From: Amycolatopsis mongoliensis
GTDB lineage: Bacteria > Actinomycetota > Actinomycetes > Mycobacteriales > Pseudonocardiaceae
DNA length: 64,000 bases
Direction: 5' to 3'
Assembly (NCBI RefSeq): GCF_030285665.1
Contig: NZ_CP127295.1
Location: 4,464,001 to 4,528,000 of the forward strand
The stretch's first letter is position 1, and every line of letters begins with the position of its first letter. The position numbers and the translations under genes were made by a program. Below, piece by piece: positions 37,864 through 46,890 of the stretch. The notes under the pieces are model-generated. The model was not told the origin of the DNA. It worked only from the letters and a program-made list of their open reading frames with translations, and did not search any database.

Positions 37864-38624
37864 GGGTCGTACGGGCTGTCGTGCCCGAAGAGCCGGGCCA
37901 CCGGCCGCAGCCGCAGGCGCAGCAGCACCTTGATCCCGACGTTGCGCAGGAACCACGGCAGCTGGGCCAGCACGCGCACGCGGTCCGCCGTGGACGGTGG
38001 CGCCAGCCGGAACCGCGCCAGCGACGTCGCCCGGTCCACGTAGGCGTACCGGCGTCCGAAGAGGACCTTCGCGATCGTGCCGAGGGTGACGCCGATCGAG
38101 GAAAAGCAGTCGTGGACCAGGATTTCCGCACCCGGCGGCAGGTGGGCCGACCAGCGCAGGTCGTCGGTGTAGGTCCAGTAGTCGTGCTTGCCGTCGATGT
38201 AAAGCAGCTGTATGGGCCGGTCCCAGTCAGGGCGCAGTTCCGTGCTGTAACCGGCGACGAGCTCGACGACGTCGTCCAGCCCGGCCTGCCGGATGTTGCG
38301 TTCGAACAGCTGCCGCGTCGGCGATCCGCCGAACAGCCTGCCGTCCACGAAGGGGTCCACGGCGATCACCGTGGCGCCGACCGTGCGGGCCGCCGCGCCG
38401 AGGACGATCGTGGATCTGCCCTGGTGGCTGCCGATTTCCAGGATGACGTCGCCCTTTTCGAGGCGGCGCGCGGCCTGCCACAGCGCCTCGCCCTGGGCGC
38501 GCGTCATCCAGCCCTTGACCGGTTCGGCCATGGCCCATGCGTCGGCGAAGCCGTCCGCCACCAGTTCGTCCGGAATGGCGCACCTGCCAGGAGTTCGGGG
38601 GACTCGGGAAAATCGTCGGCACAT
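37857..38624 (-). CDS. Class I SAM-dependent methyltransferase
   Basis: A 255-residue protein of the methyltransferase-24 type. The SAM-binding motif is VILEIGSHQGRSTIVLGAAAR, followed by TVIAVDPF. LLYIDGKHDYWTYTDDLRWSAHLPPGAEILVHDC is the family's acidic metal/catechol-like stretch. The C-terminal 50 residues are basic and hydrophobic and may touch the membrane. Its end overlaps the end of the gene on the other strand by seven bases. It diverges from aftD with 31 bases between starts, so the two share a control region. Confidence 0.8.
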   Translation of the reverse strand: MCRRFSRVPRTPGRCAIPDELVADGFADAWAMAEPVKGWMTRAQGEALWQAARRLEKGDVILEIGSHQGRSTIVLGAAARTVGATVIAVDPFVDGRLFGGSPTRQLFERNIRQAGLDDVVELVAGYSTELRPDWDRPIQLLYIDGKHDYWTYTDDLRWSAHLPPGAEILVHDCFSSIGVTLGTIAKVLFGRRYAYVDRATSLARFRLAPPSTADRVRVLAQLPWFLRNVGIKVLLRLRLRPVARLFGHDSPYDPY

Positions 38625-38642
38625 GGTAGCCAGGTTTCGGCC

Positions 38643-38661
38643 TAGTATCTACCGGATGGTA
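38643..38661 (+). promoter_or_regulatory. aftD start region: leaderless -10 and TACC-N4-GGTA element
   Basis: TAGTAT at 38643-38648 is a good -10 hexamer ending seven bases before the ATG at 38656, as in leaderless genes. TACC (38650-38653) and GGTA (38658-38661) are inverted arms with four bases between them and straddle the start codon. The same inverted element recurs at other envelope promoters in this window. Confidence 0.55.
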
Positions 38662-41600
38662 ACCGCCACCCGCGAACGGTCCCGGGACGACGCCCCGCCC
38701 TCCGGCGGCGCCCGGAAGTTCTCGGTGGGTGCGCTCCTGCGCCGGCCCGGCACGTGGATCGTGCTGGCGCTGACCACGTTGTCGTTCCTGCAGATGCCGG
38801 GGAAGACGACGTTCGACACGAAGCTCGACCTCGCCGTCGACCCGCTCGCCTTCCTCGGCCGCGCGCTGCACCTGTGGAACCCGCAGGCGACGGCGGGGGA
38901 GCTGCAGAACCAGGCGTACGGCTACCTCTTCCCGATGGGCCCGTTCTTCGCGCTGTGCCAGGCCGTCGGCATGCCGGCGTGGATCGCGCAGCGGCTGTGG
39001 GGCGCGATCCTGCTCTCGGCCGCGTTCGGCGGCGCGCTGCTGCTGGCGCGGGCGATGAAGCTCGGCACCGAACGCACGCGGCTGATCGGCGCGCTCGGGT
39101 ACGCGCTCGCGCCGCGCATGCTGACCGAAATCGGCGGTCTGTCCGCGGAAATGCTGCCCGCGGTGCTGCTGCCGTGGGTCCTGGTGCCGCTGGTCCGGGC
39201 CGGGACGATCGGGTCGCCGCGGCGCGCCGCCGGGCTGTCCGCCGTCGCCGTGCTGTGCATGGGCGGGGTCAACGGCGCGATGGTCGTGATGGCGCTGGTC
39301 CTGCCGGGACTGTGGCTGCTGACGCGCAAGTGGACGCGCCACCACGTCGAACTGGTCCTGTGGTGGTTCGTCTTCGTCGTCGGCGCGACGCTGTGGTGGA
39401 TCCTGCCGCTGCTGCTGCTCGGCGAGTACAGCCTGCCGTTCCTGGACTACATCGAGTCCGCGACGAACACGACCGCGCCGATGTCGCTGTTCGAGGTGCT
39501 GCGCGGGACGAACCAGTGGGTCGCCTACGTCGTGCAGGGCACGCCGTGGTGGCCGGGCGGCTGGTCGCTGATCGACAACCCCGTGCTGATGCTGGCGACC
39601 GGGCTCGTCGCCGGCGTCGGCCTGCTCGGCCTGACCCGCCGGGGCCTGCCGGAGCGGCGGTTCCTGGTGCTCGGCGTCGTCACCGGCCTGACCCTGCTGA
39701 CCATCGGCTACGTCGGCACGCTCGACAGCCCGCTGGCCGAGCAGGTCCGGCACCTGCTCGACGGGCCGCTCGCCCCGCTGCGCAACGTGCACAAGTTCGA
39801 GCCGGTGCTGCGGCTGCCGCTGATGCTGGCGTTCGTGCACGGCATCTCGAGCCCGGTCCGGGTGAAGTCCGCGCGCCGGTTCCTCCGGCCGGCCCTGGGC
39901 CTGCTGCTGGTGCTGGTGATGGCCGCGCCCGCGTGGCTGCTGAACCTGCGGTCCGGGCCGGGCTGGGACGAGGTGCCCGGCTACTGGTACGACGCGATGG
40001 GCTACGTCGCCAAGGCCGACCCGAACGCCCGGACGCTGCTGCTGCCGGCCACCGGCTTCGGCGAGTACGACTGGGGCCGCACGGTCGACGAGCCCGCGCA
40101 GGCGATCGCGAAGAGCCCGTGGGCGGTGCGCAACCAGGTACCGCTGGGGTCGGAAGGCAACACCCGGCTGATGGACTCGGTCGACGCCGCGCTCGCCGAC
40201 GGCCGCGGCGACCCGGGGCTCGCCGCGTTGCTCGCCCGGTCCGGGTACCGGTTCCTGCTGCTGCGCAACGACATCGACCGCGAGCGGAACACCGCTCCGC
40301 CGATCGCGACGCTGCGGGCCGGGCTGGCCGGCTCGCCCGGCATCGGCAAGGCGGCGGAGTTCGGGCCGCTCGAGGTCTACGAGGTCCGCCGCCAGGTGCC
40401 ACTGGCCACGGCGACGTCTGCGAAGGACGTCCCGACGGTGAGCGGCGGCCCGGAGAACCTGCTCCCGCTGATCGACTCCGGCCAGCTCGACCCGGCGACG
40501 CCGACCGTGCTGACCGGCGACGGCGGTTCGCCCGGTGGCCCGCGGCTGGTGACCGACGGCCTGCGCCGCGCCGAACGGAACGTCGGCGGCGTGCGGGACA
40601 ACCTCAGCCAGACCCTGACCGCCGGGGAGGCGTTCCGCCAGCAGCGTGCGGCCGGTGATGTCCTGCCGTTCCCGGGCGAGGAGCACCAGACCGTCGCCGC
40701 CTACCGGGGCATCCGTGCGGTGACGGCGTCGACGGCCGCGTCGTTCGCCGACGCGTTCGGTGGGTCCGACCCGGGGCACCAGCCCTTCGCGGCGATCGAC
40801 GGCGACCCGCGCACCGCGTGGCACTCGTCGTCGTTCACCGGGCCGGTCGGCCAGTGGCTCGAGGTGGAGCTGGACACGCCGAGGCTGGTGAACTCGGTGG
40901 ACCTGCAGATGGTGGACGACATCCGGGTGGGCTGGCCGCCGACCCGGATCCGGATCACCACCGACAACGGCTCGGTCGACCAGCAGGTGATCCGCGGCGC
41001 GGGGTCGCACACCTACTCCGTCGCCGCCGGGGTCACCCGCAAGGTGCGGATCACGCTGCTGTCGCTGGTGGTCGGGCGGCAGGACGGGAACGTCGGCATC
41101 GCGGAGCTGAAGATCCCCGGCACCGAGCCGCAGCGCGCGCTGGAGGTGCCCGCAGACCTGCCCGCCGGGCCGGCGCCCGGGTTCGCGTTCACGCGCGGCG
41201 CGCAGCCGCGTTACGCGTGCCTGCCCGCGGCCGGCGCGGTGCGCTGCGACGCCTCGACCGCGCGGGACGGCGAAGAGCCCGACGGCATCCGGCGGCTGTT
41301 CAGCACCCCGGCCGAGCAGACGTTCCTCGTCGGTGGCTCGGTGCTGCCCGCGGGCGGCGGGAAGAACCCGGTGCAGCTGCCGGGGGTCACGGTGGCGTCG
41401 ACGTCGCAGCTGGCCGGCGACCCGGCGGCGGGCGGGTTCGCGGCGGTGGACGGCGACGCCGGCACGACGTGGCGCCCCGACGCCACCGACCTGCGCCCGG
41501 CGCTCACCCTGGGCTGGACCGGCCCGAAGCGGATTTCCGGGCTGCACATCGGAGTTTCGCCCTCGAGCGGGGCCCGTGCGCCCCGGCAAGTGGAGCTCGT

Positions 41601-42654
41601 GGGTCGCTCGGGCTCGCGCACGGTGCAGCTCGACGAGGGCGGGTCGGCGTCGTTCGAGCCTCTGGACACCGACCAGCTGCAGATCGTGCTGCCGGGGGAT
41701 GACGACGACCCCGCCGCGCGTGCCGTGGTCGGCATCGGGAGCCTGGAGCTCTCCGGCACCGACGGCCTCCTGCCCGGGCCGGACCCGGCGTTCGCCGTGC
41801 CGTGCGGCTCGGGGCCGAACGTCCACCTCGACGGGCTCGACTACCGGACCTCGGTGCAGGGGACGCTGTCGGACATCACCGCGCACCGGCCGCTGGCCCT
41901 GCGGATGTGCCGGGATTCGGAGGGCGGGATCTCCCTGCCCGCCGGCGGGCACGAGCTGCGGACGGACCGGTCGGAGTCGTTCGTCGTCCAGGACCTGTGG
42001 CTGCGTCCTTCGGTGGCCTCCTCGCCGCCGGTGCACCGCGCGGTGCAGGTGGAGAAGTGGGACGCGGCGTCGCGGTCGGTGAAGGTGGCGCCGGGCGCGG
42101 AGGCGGTGCTGGCGGTCCCGGAGAACGCGAACGCCGGCTGGCTGGCCACTTTGGACGGTCGTGAGCTGGCCCGCACCCGGGTCGACGGCTGGCAGCAGGC
42201 GTGGATCGTCCCGGCCGGCGCGGGCGGGGTGGTGTCGCTCTCCTTCACGCCGGACTCGGCGTACCGGATCGCGTTGCTGATCGGCGCTTTCGCGGTGCTG
42301 GTGCTGCTGGTGGGGGTGTTCTGGCCGGCCCGGCGGCGGCCGTTCCGCGTGGTCGCCGGGGGTTCGCTCGTCCCGGTGGCGCTGATCGTGCTGCTGGTGG
42401 CGCTGGGCGGGATGCTGCCGGTGGTGCTGCTGATCGCGTGCCTGCTGGCCCGCCAGTTCTGGGACCACGCCCCGCGCTACCTGGCGTTCGGCGGCATGGT
42501 CGTGGCGGCGGTGGTGTCGGTGACGGGCCGGATCCTGGGCCACGGCCAGGAGTGGGCGTACGGCCCGGTGACCCAGGCGGCCCTGCTGCTGGCGGCGGCC
42601 GCGATGGTGGCCACGTGCGTGGACTGGTTCACCCGCAAGGAGCCGGCTTCTTGA
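38656..42654 (+). CDS. aftD: Alpha-(1->3)-arabinofuranosyltransferase AftD-like
   Basis: A 1332-residue GT-C membrane enzyme. The N-terminal half has about 11-12 helices with the DUF3367 region (KTTFDTKLDLAVDPLAFLGRALHLWNP, QNQAYGYLFPMGPFF, LAPLRNVHKFEPVLRLPLM). Two discoidin-like carbohydrate-binding domains are seen around PFAAIDGDPRTAWHSSSFTG and FAAVDGDAGTTWRPD, and more helices close the protein. AftD adds arabinose branches to arabinogalactan or lipoarabinomannan; the mycobacterial protein is about 1400 residues. The acidic residues D54/D58 in the first loop are in the expected catalytic place. The ATG at 38656 is favoured by the -10 box just upstream. Confidence 0.9.
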   Translation: MVTATRERSRDDAPPSGGARKFSVGALLRRPGTWIVLALTTLSFLQMPGKTTFDTKLDLAVDPLAFLGRALHLWNPQATAGELQNQAYGYLFPMGPFFALCQAVGMPAWIAQRLWGAILLSAAFGGALLLARAMKLGTERTRLIGALGYALAPRMLTEIGGLSAEMLPAVLLPWVLVPLVRAGTIGSPRRAAGLSAVAVLCMGGVNGAMVVMALVLPGLWLLTRKWTRHHVELVLWWFVFVVGATLWWILPLLLLGEYSLPFLDYIESATNTTAPMSLFEVLRGTNQWVAYVVQGTPWWPGGWSLIDNPVLMLATGLVAGVGLLGLTRRGLPERRFLVLGVVTGLTLLTIGYVGTLDSPLAEQVRHLLDGPLAPLRNVHKFEPVLRLPLMLAFVHGISSPVRVKSARRFLRPALGLLLVLVMAAPAWLLNLRSGPGWDEVPGYWYDAMGYVAKADPNARTLLLPATGFGEYDWGRTVDEPAQAIAKSPWAVRNQVPLGSEGNTRLMDSVDAALADGRGDPGLAALLARSGYRFLLLRNDIDRERNTAPPIATLRAGLAGSPGIGKAAEFGPLEVYEVRRQVPLATATSAKDVPTVSGGPENLLPLIDSGQLDPATPTVLTGDGGSPGGPRLVTDGLRRAERNVGGVRDNLSQTLTAGEAFRQQRAAGDVLPFPGEEHQTVAAYRGIRAVTASTAASFADAFGGSDPGHQPFAAIDGDPRTAWHSSSFTGPVGQWLEVELDTPRLVNSVDLQMVDDIRVGWPPTRIRITTDNGSVDQQVIRGAGSHTYSVAAGVTRKVRITLLSLVVGRQDGNVGIAELKIPGTEPQRALEVPADLPAGPAPGFAFTRGAQPRYACLPAAGAVRCDASTARDGEEPDGIRRLFSTPAEQTFLVGGSVLPAGGGKNPVQLPGVTVASTSQLAGDPAAGGFAAVDGDAGTTWRPDATDLRPALTLGWTGPKRISGLHIGVSPSSGARAPRQVELVGRSGSRTVQLDEGGSASFEPLDTDQLQIVLPGDDDDPAARAVVGIGSLELSGTDGLLPGPDPAFAVPCGSGPNVHLDGLDYRTSVQGTLSDITAHRPLALRMCRDSEGGISLPAGGHELRTDRSESFVVQDLWLRPSVASSPPVHRAVQVEKWDAASRSVKVAPGAEAVLAVPENANAGWLATLDGRELARTRVDGWQQAWIVPAGAGGVVSLSFTPDSAYRIALLIGAFAVLVLLVGVFWPARRRPFRVVAGGSLVPVALIVLLVALGGMLPVVLLIACLLARQFWDHAPRYLAFGGMVVAAVVSVTGRILGHGQEWAYGPVTQAALLLAAAAMVATCVDWFTRKEPAS

Positions 42655-42715
42655 GGCAGGCGGGGTGCCGATGGAGGATTTTGGGCGTTGGGCGGCCAGG
42701 ATCTTCCTCCGGCGG

Positions 42716-43660
42716 TCAGCGGACGTGGACGTCCGGCCGTGGCCGGCCGCGAGCGATCTCGTAGCCGGCGCGGAGCTCGTCGAGCACCACCTCGGGTTCG
42801 GTCCGCAGGCGTACGGGCAGCGTCTGCAGCACCAGCACGCCCGCCGTCAGGTATCGCGTGTTCCTGGCCAGGGTCCGGGCGTGATCGTGCGGATCGGCGT
42901 GGTGGCTGCGGGAGTCGATTTCCCAGGCGAAACCGACGTCGTCCCACCAGGCGTCGGGCGAAGCGACATAGCGGCCGCCGGAATCGAAGAGCTGGACGTT
43001 CCAGCCACAATCGGGAAGCCCCGAACGCTTGCGCAGCCGCCAAGCGTCCGCTTCGGCCACCGACCGCGCGCCGTCGAGGAGGGGAGCGAGGGCCCTGGTC
43101 GGCAGCGCCTTGCCCGCTCGGCTGCCCGCGGCCAGCTCGTGGGCGAGTGCCGAGGGTGTGCAGAAGCGACGCTGGATCGCCTCGGCCATCATCGCGAGCA
43201 CGGTGTCGTGGTCTCGCAGCCGCCGTGCGGCGTCGACCACCGCGCGGTGCGCCGGGGCCACGGGGAGGCCGTCGAGGAGCCTGGCTCGGGGCAGGCGCGT
43301 GGTCCGTTCGATGTGGACGAAGCTCGAGCTGGAAACCCGGCGCCCGGCGGGGATGAGCACGTGAACGTCGCGGGGGACGGGTACCTTGCGGAGCCCGTGC
43401 CGGTGCAGCGCGTGGATCCCGGTCAGCACGGCCCCGTCGCGACCGTGCAGCAGGGCAGCCCGAATCCGGTGCTCGTCAGTCGGTTCACCGCTCCCGAGCA
43501 GCACTATGCCGGGCAGCAGGCGTTGCCACGGTCCGGGCGGCTCGCACCGTCGCGACACCGTTCGCCGCGGGACGCCCATGGACTCCAGCAGGTTCGCCCG
43601 GACGACCTGCGGGCGTCCGGCGTTCAGCAGCGGGTGCCGGGTCCAGTCTCCTCTTCGCAC
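42716..43660 (-). CDS. AbiEi/DUF559-like protein with a nuclease-type C-terminus
   Basis: A 314-residue protein. The N-terminal part resembles the AbiEi-type antitoxin/transcriptional regulator fold (HRIRAALLHGRDGAVLTGIHALHRHGL, DVHVLIPAGRR, ARLLDGLPVAPAHRAVVDAARRL). The C-terminal 90 residues (FAWEIDSRSHHADPHDHARTLARNTRYLTAGVLVLQTLP) match the Vsr/DUF559 endonuclease-like pattern E-x-D ... R. Such genes are common and often single in actinomycetes. No AbiEii toxin partner is adjacent. The GTG start follows GGTGGGAGG. Function is unknown. Confidence 0.65.
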   Translation of the reverse strand: MRRGDWTRHPLLNAGRPQVVRANLLESMGVPRRTVSRRCEPPGPWQRLLPGIVLLGSGEPTDEHRIRAALLHGRDGAVLTGIHALHRHGLRKVPVPRDVHVLIPAGRRVSSSSFVHIERTTRLPRARLLDGLPVAPAHRAVVDAARRLRDHDTVLAMMAEAIQRRFCTPSALAHELAAGSRAGKALPTRALAPLLDGARSVAEADAWRLRKRSGLPDCGWNVQLFDSGGRYVASPDAWWDDVGFAWEIDSRSHHADPHDHARTLARNTRYLTAGVLVLQTLPVRLRTEPEVVLDELRAGYEIARGRPRPDVHVR

Positions 43661-43741
43661 CCTCCCACCATGAAACGATCTTCGCCCGGAGGGAAGCGAA
43701 CAGCACGAACGGACCGTTCGCGCCCCGCCGGCGAGCTCGGA

Positions 43742-44947
43742 TCACGGCTGGGCGGTGCGGCGGGCTCGGAGCTCCAGGACCGCTCCGGCCACCGCCAGGC
43801 CGCCGGCGCTGCACGCTGCCACCGTCACCACCTGGGCTGCCGACGCGTGCAGCCACGCCGTGATCAGCAGGGCCTCCACGCCCACCGCCGCCCACATCAG
43901 CACCGCGACCCGGCGATCACCGTCGGCCAGCCGCGCGTACAGCAGGATCTGGACCAGCGCCAGCATCGACCCGGCCAGCGCGAACGGCCACACCGGCATC
44001 GTGCTCCCGGCGTACCGCGCACCGCCGATCAGCGACAGCAACGACGGCCCCAGCACGACCGAAGCCAGCAGCACGAAAGCGTCCAGAAACGCACAGACGG
44101 CCAGCGCCACCGGCAGCACGCGCCGCCGGCCGGAAGCGGCGGCGAACCGGGGGAGCACCAGGACCCCCACCGCCTGCGGCAGCCAGTACGCGATCTTCGT
44201 GATGATCGCCCCCAACGCGTACTCGCCCGCCTCCGAAGCCGGCAACGTGTGCCGCGCCAGCACCAGGTCCAGGTTCACCAGCAGCACCAGCGCCAGCATC
44301 GCCTGCGCCGTATGGAGTACTTCGACGCCGTGGCGGTCGGCCCAGCGCGGACGCGGGCGGCCGCAGATCCGCCAGCCCGCCGCGACCACCACCAGCGACC
44401 CGAGCGCGGTCCCCACCAGTGCGCCGGTCGTCGAGCCCGCCACCAGCAGGCCCACCAGGGACCCGCCGACCTTGCCGGCGCCCTCCAAGGCGATCAGCCC
44501 GGCCAGCGTCGCGAACCGGCGGGCGCCCTGCAGCAGCCCGTGGAACATCCCGAGCAGCGTCAACGGCCCGAGCGCGGCCGTCACCAGCAGCGCCGGCGCC
44601 AGCGAGCCCAGGTGCAGCAGGAGCACCAGCAACGGGCTGAGCGTCAACGCCGCGGTCGCGACGATGGCGCTCGTCACCAGGCCGAGCGCGAACAACGACC
44701 CGGTGTGCTGCGGTGAGCGCGCGACCCGCAGCGCCACCACCGTCTGCAGCCCCATCGCCGGGACGACGCCGATCACCAGCACCGCCAGCAGCGAGCTCAG
44801 CTCCCCGAACGCCCCGGGCGCGAGGATCCGCGCGGCCACGAGGCTCAGCACGTAACTGCCCGCGTTGTTGCCCGCGAGCGCGAGCGAGACGAGGATCGCC
44901 GCGACCCGGTTGCCGGTCCGGGCCGGCACTTCGGTGTCTACGCTCAA
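43742..44947 (-). CDS. Wzx/MATE-like polysaccharide flippase
   Basis: A 401-residue protein with about 12 membrane helices and the MOP-superfamily opening LALAGNNAGSYVLSLVAARILAPGAFGELSSLLAV. Such proteins flip lipid-linked sugars across the membrane. The start is TTG at 44947 with GGGAG eight bases upstream; no ATG or GTG fits better. It is divergent from the membrane protein at 45018, and an ATTACC-GGCG-GGTAAT element sits between them. Its place beside AftD and a GT4 enzyme supports an envelope polysaccharide role. The substrate is unknown. Confidence 0.8.
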   Translation of the reverse strand: MSVDTEVPARTGNRVAAILVSLALAGNNAGSYVLSLVAARILAPGAFGELSSLLAVLVIGVVPAMGLQTVVALRVARSPQHTGSLFALGLVTSAIVATAALTLSPLLVLLLHLGSLAPALLVTAALGPLTLLGMFHGLLQGARRFATLAGLIALEGAGKVGGSLVGLLVAGSTTGALVGTALGSLVVVAAGWRICGRPRPRWADRHGVEVLHTAQAMLALVLLVNLDLVLARHTLPASEAGEYALGAIITKIAYWLPQAVGVLVLPRFAAASGRRRVLPVALAVCAFLDAFVLLASVVLGPSLLSLIGGARYAGSTMPVWPFALAGSMLALVQILLYARLADGDRRVAVLMWAAVGVEALLITAWLHASAAQVVTVAACSAGGLAVAGAVLELRARRTAQP

Positions 44948-44959
44948 CGGCGGGCTCCC

Positions 44960-44975
44960 ATTACCGGCGGGTAAT
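44960..44975. promoter_or_regulatory. Inverted element ATTACC-GGCG-GGTAAT
   Basis: A perfect 6-bp-arm inverted repeat with a four-base spacer in the 70-base gap between the divergent flippase and membrane-protein genes. It lies 13 bases upstream of the flippase TTG and is the clearest member of the element shared by the envelope genes in this window. Confidence 0.75.
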
Positions 44976-45017
44976 TTCCAGGGACCCTAACCGCGCGGGC
45001 ACCGGAAAGGAAGGGCA

Positions 45018-46700
45018 GTGGACGCACCGAGCAAGCGGCTCGCGCTGCCCGTCGTGTCCGCCCTGCTGGCGTTCGCCGTCTGCGCACCCCTGCTCGGCCG
45101 CGGGTTCGTCCTGTCCTACGACATGGTGTTCGCGCCCCGGCAGTACTTCGTGCCGGACGCCTTCGGGATCGGCAGCACGCTGCCCCGGTCCGTCCCGGCC
45201 GACGCCGCCGTCGCGCTGGCGACCACCGTGCTGCCCGGCGACATCGTCCAGAAGATCGTCCTGCTGGCGGCCGTCTTCTTCGCCGCGTACGGTGCCGGCC
45301 GGCTGGTCCCGACCGAGCACCTGGGCACGCGGCTCGTCGCCGCGACCGCGTACGCCTGGACGCCGTACCTCGCGGAGCGGCTGCTCATCGGGCACTGGCC
45401 GCTGCTGCTGACCTACGCCTGCCTGCCGTGGATCGTCAGCGCCGGGCTCGCCGCGCGGAAGCACGAGCCGAACGCGCTGCCGAAGCTGGTGATCGCGTGC
45501 GCCCCCGCGGTCCTGACCCCGCCGGGCGGCGTGCTCGCCGCCGTCGTCATGGCCGTGGCGGCCGGGTCACGCCGTCTCTGGCAGACCCTCGCCATCGCGA
45601 TCGTGCTCAACCTGCCGTGGCTGGTCCCGACCTTCCTCAACGCCGGCGGCACCTTTTCCGACCCGGCCGGCGTCACGGCGTTCAGCGCCCGTCCCGAAAG
45701 CTGGGGTCCCGCGCTGCTCAGCGTGCTCGGCCTGGGCGGCATCTGGAACGCCGAAACGGTTCCCGGCAGCCGGGCCATGCCGCTGATCCCGGTGCTGACG
45801 CTGCTCGTCGCCGCCATCGCGGTCGCCGGGCTCCGGCCCCTCACGCAACGGTGGGGGAAGGCGCCGGCCCGCTCGCTGTTCGGTCTCGGCGCCGCGGGCG
45901 TGCTCCTGGCGTCGCTGGCGACGTTGCCGGGCGGCGACGCGCTGCTGACCGCCGCCACGCGGCACCTGCCCGGCGCCGGACTCCTGCGCGACGCCCAGAA
46001 ATGGGTCGCCTGGTGGGCGTTGCCGCTCGCGCTGGGCTTCGCGCTGGCCATCGAGGTCGCCGCGGCCAAGCTGAAGACCGAGCGAGGCCGCATCGCGCTC
46101 GTGACGGCGGCGGCCGTCTTCCCCCTGCTCACCATGCCGGACCTGGCCTGGGGTGGCTGGGGACGGCTCGGCACCGCGCAGTACCCGGCCGACTGGCGGG
46201 CAGTGTCCGAAGTGCTCGGTGACCGCCCCGGCGACGTGCTGACGTTGCCGCTTTCGACGTTCCGCGGGTTCGCGTGGAACGACGACCGCACGCAGCTCGA
46301 CCCGGCGCCGCGGGTCCTCCCGAAACCCGTGCTGATGGACGACACCCTCCTGGTGGGACCGGATCGCATCACCGGGGAGGACCCGCGCATCGGCGACGTC
46401 CGCGCCGCGACGTCCGCCCGTGAGCTCACCGCCGCGGGCATCGGCTGGATCCTCGTCGAGCACGGGACACCCGGTTCCGTCGACTCGCGGTTGCTCGCCG
46501 ACGCGACTCCGGTGTGGTCGGGTGAGTGGCTGACGCTCTACCGGACCCCGGGTGTGCCCGCGGTGAAAGCGATCTCGTGGACGCCCGTGCTGGTGGCGAA
46601 CGGAGTAGCGCTCGCGTCGCTGTGCGTCGCACTGTTGTGCCGCATGTTACCGATGCGTACATTGGGCCGCGGCAGGAATTCCCCGCCGCGGAAGGAGTGA
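45018..46700 (+). CDS. Polytopic membrane protein of the envelope cluster, AftD-like in part
   Basis: A 560-residue protein with about 12 helices. The first periplasmic loop (RGFVLSYDMVFAPRQYFVPDAFGIGSTLPRSVPADAAVALATTVLPGDIVQKIVLLAA) has the acidic residue layout seen in GT-C glycosyltransferases. LRDAQKWVAWWALPLALG recalls the NVHKFEPVLRLPL segment of AftD. A sugar transferase or polymer assembly role is plausible. The GTG start has GGAAAGGAAGGG upstream. It is divergent from the flippase and is followed by a DUF2613 gene after three bases, which suggests one operon. Confidence 0.7.
   Translation: MDAPSKRLALPVVSALLAFAVCAPLLGRGFVLSYDMVFAPRQYFVPDAFGIGSTLPRSVPADAAVALATTVLPGDIVQKIVLLAAVFFAAYGAGRLVPTEHLGTRLVAATAYAWTPYLAERLLIGHWPLLLTYACLPWIVSAGLAARKHEPNALPKLVIACAPAVLTPPGGVLAAVVMAVAAGSRRLWQTLAIAIVLNLPWLVPTFLNAGGTFSDPAGVTAFSARPESWGPALLSVLGLGGIWNAETVPGSRAMPLIPVLTLLVAAIAVAGLRPLTQRWGKAPARSLFGLGAAGVLLASLATLPGGDALLTAATRHLPGAGLLRDAQKWVAWWALPLALGFALAIEVAAAKLKTERGRIALVTAAAVFPLLTMPDLAWGGWGRLGTAQYPADWRAVSEVLGDRPGDVLTLPLSTFRGFAWNDDRTQLDPAPRVLPKPVLMDDTLLVGPDRITGEDPRIGDVRAATSARELTAAGIGWILVEHGTPGSVDSRLLADATPVWSGEWLTLYRTPGVPAVKAISWTPVLVANGVALASLCVALLCRMLPMRTLGRGRNSPPRKE
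46647..46659. promoter_or_regulatory. TTACC-GATG-CGTA element upstream of the DUF2613 gene
   Basis: TACC-GATG-CGTA at 46648-46659 differs in one arm base from the perfect TACC-N4-GGTA inverted repeat. The surrounding string TTACCGATGCGTACA matches TTACCGGTGCGTACA at 49191-49205 in 14 of 15 positions. It lies inside the end of the upstream coding region, 44 bases before the DUF2613 start. Confidence 0.45.
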
Positions 46701-46703
46701 CAC

Positions 46704-46886
46704 GTGGGCACGGTCATCGGCGTGGTCGCCGCCGTCATCATCGGAGGCGGTCTGGCGACCGGAGCCGGGTTCGCCCTCACGCAGGGTGCCGACCCGGACA
46801 CCTCCGCCCAGGTGCAGGAAAAGCTCAACGCGCAGGTGAAGTACAACCCGGCCGACCACCCGAACAAGCTCTACGGGAACCGCTGA
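46704..46886 (+). CDS. DUF2613-family small membrane protein
   Basis: A 60-residue protein. A single membrane segment (TVIGVVAAVIIGGGLATGAGFALT) is followed by a polar tail ending KYNPADHPNKLYGNR. Size and sequence fit the DUF2613 family of actinobacteria, whose members are single-pass proteins of unknown function. GGAAGGAG precedes the GTG start. It lies three bases after the polytopic membrane protein and four bases before the acyltransferase-like gene, so all three are probably cotranscribed. Confidence 0.75.
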   Translation: MGTVIGVVAAVIIGGGLATGAGFALTQGADPDTSAQVQEKLNAQVKYNPADHPNKLYGNR

Positions 46887-46890
46887 CGCG

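Noticed and set aside
38227..42543. Very long open frame antisense to aftD
   Set aside because: High GC content keeps stop codons rare on the opposite strand. The translation is low-complexity Arg/Gln/Pro/Val without motifs, while the plus strand encodes a clear AftD.
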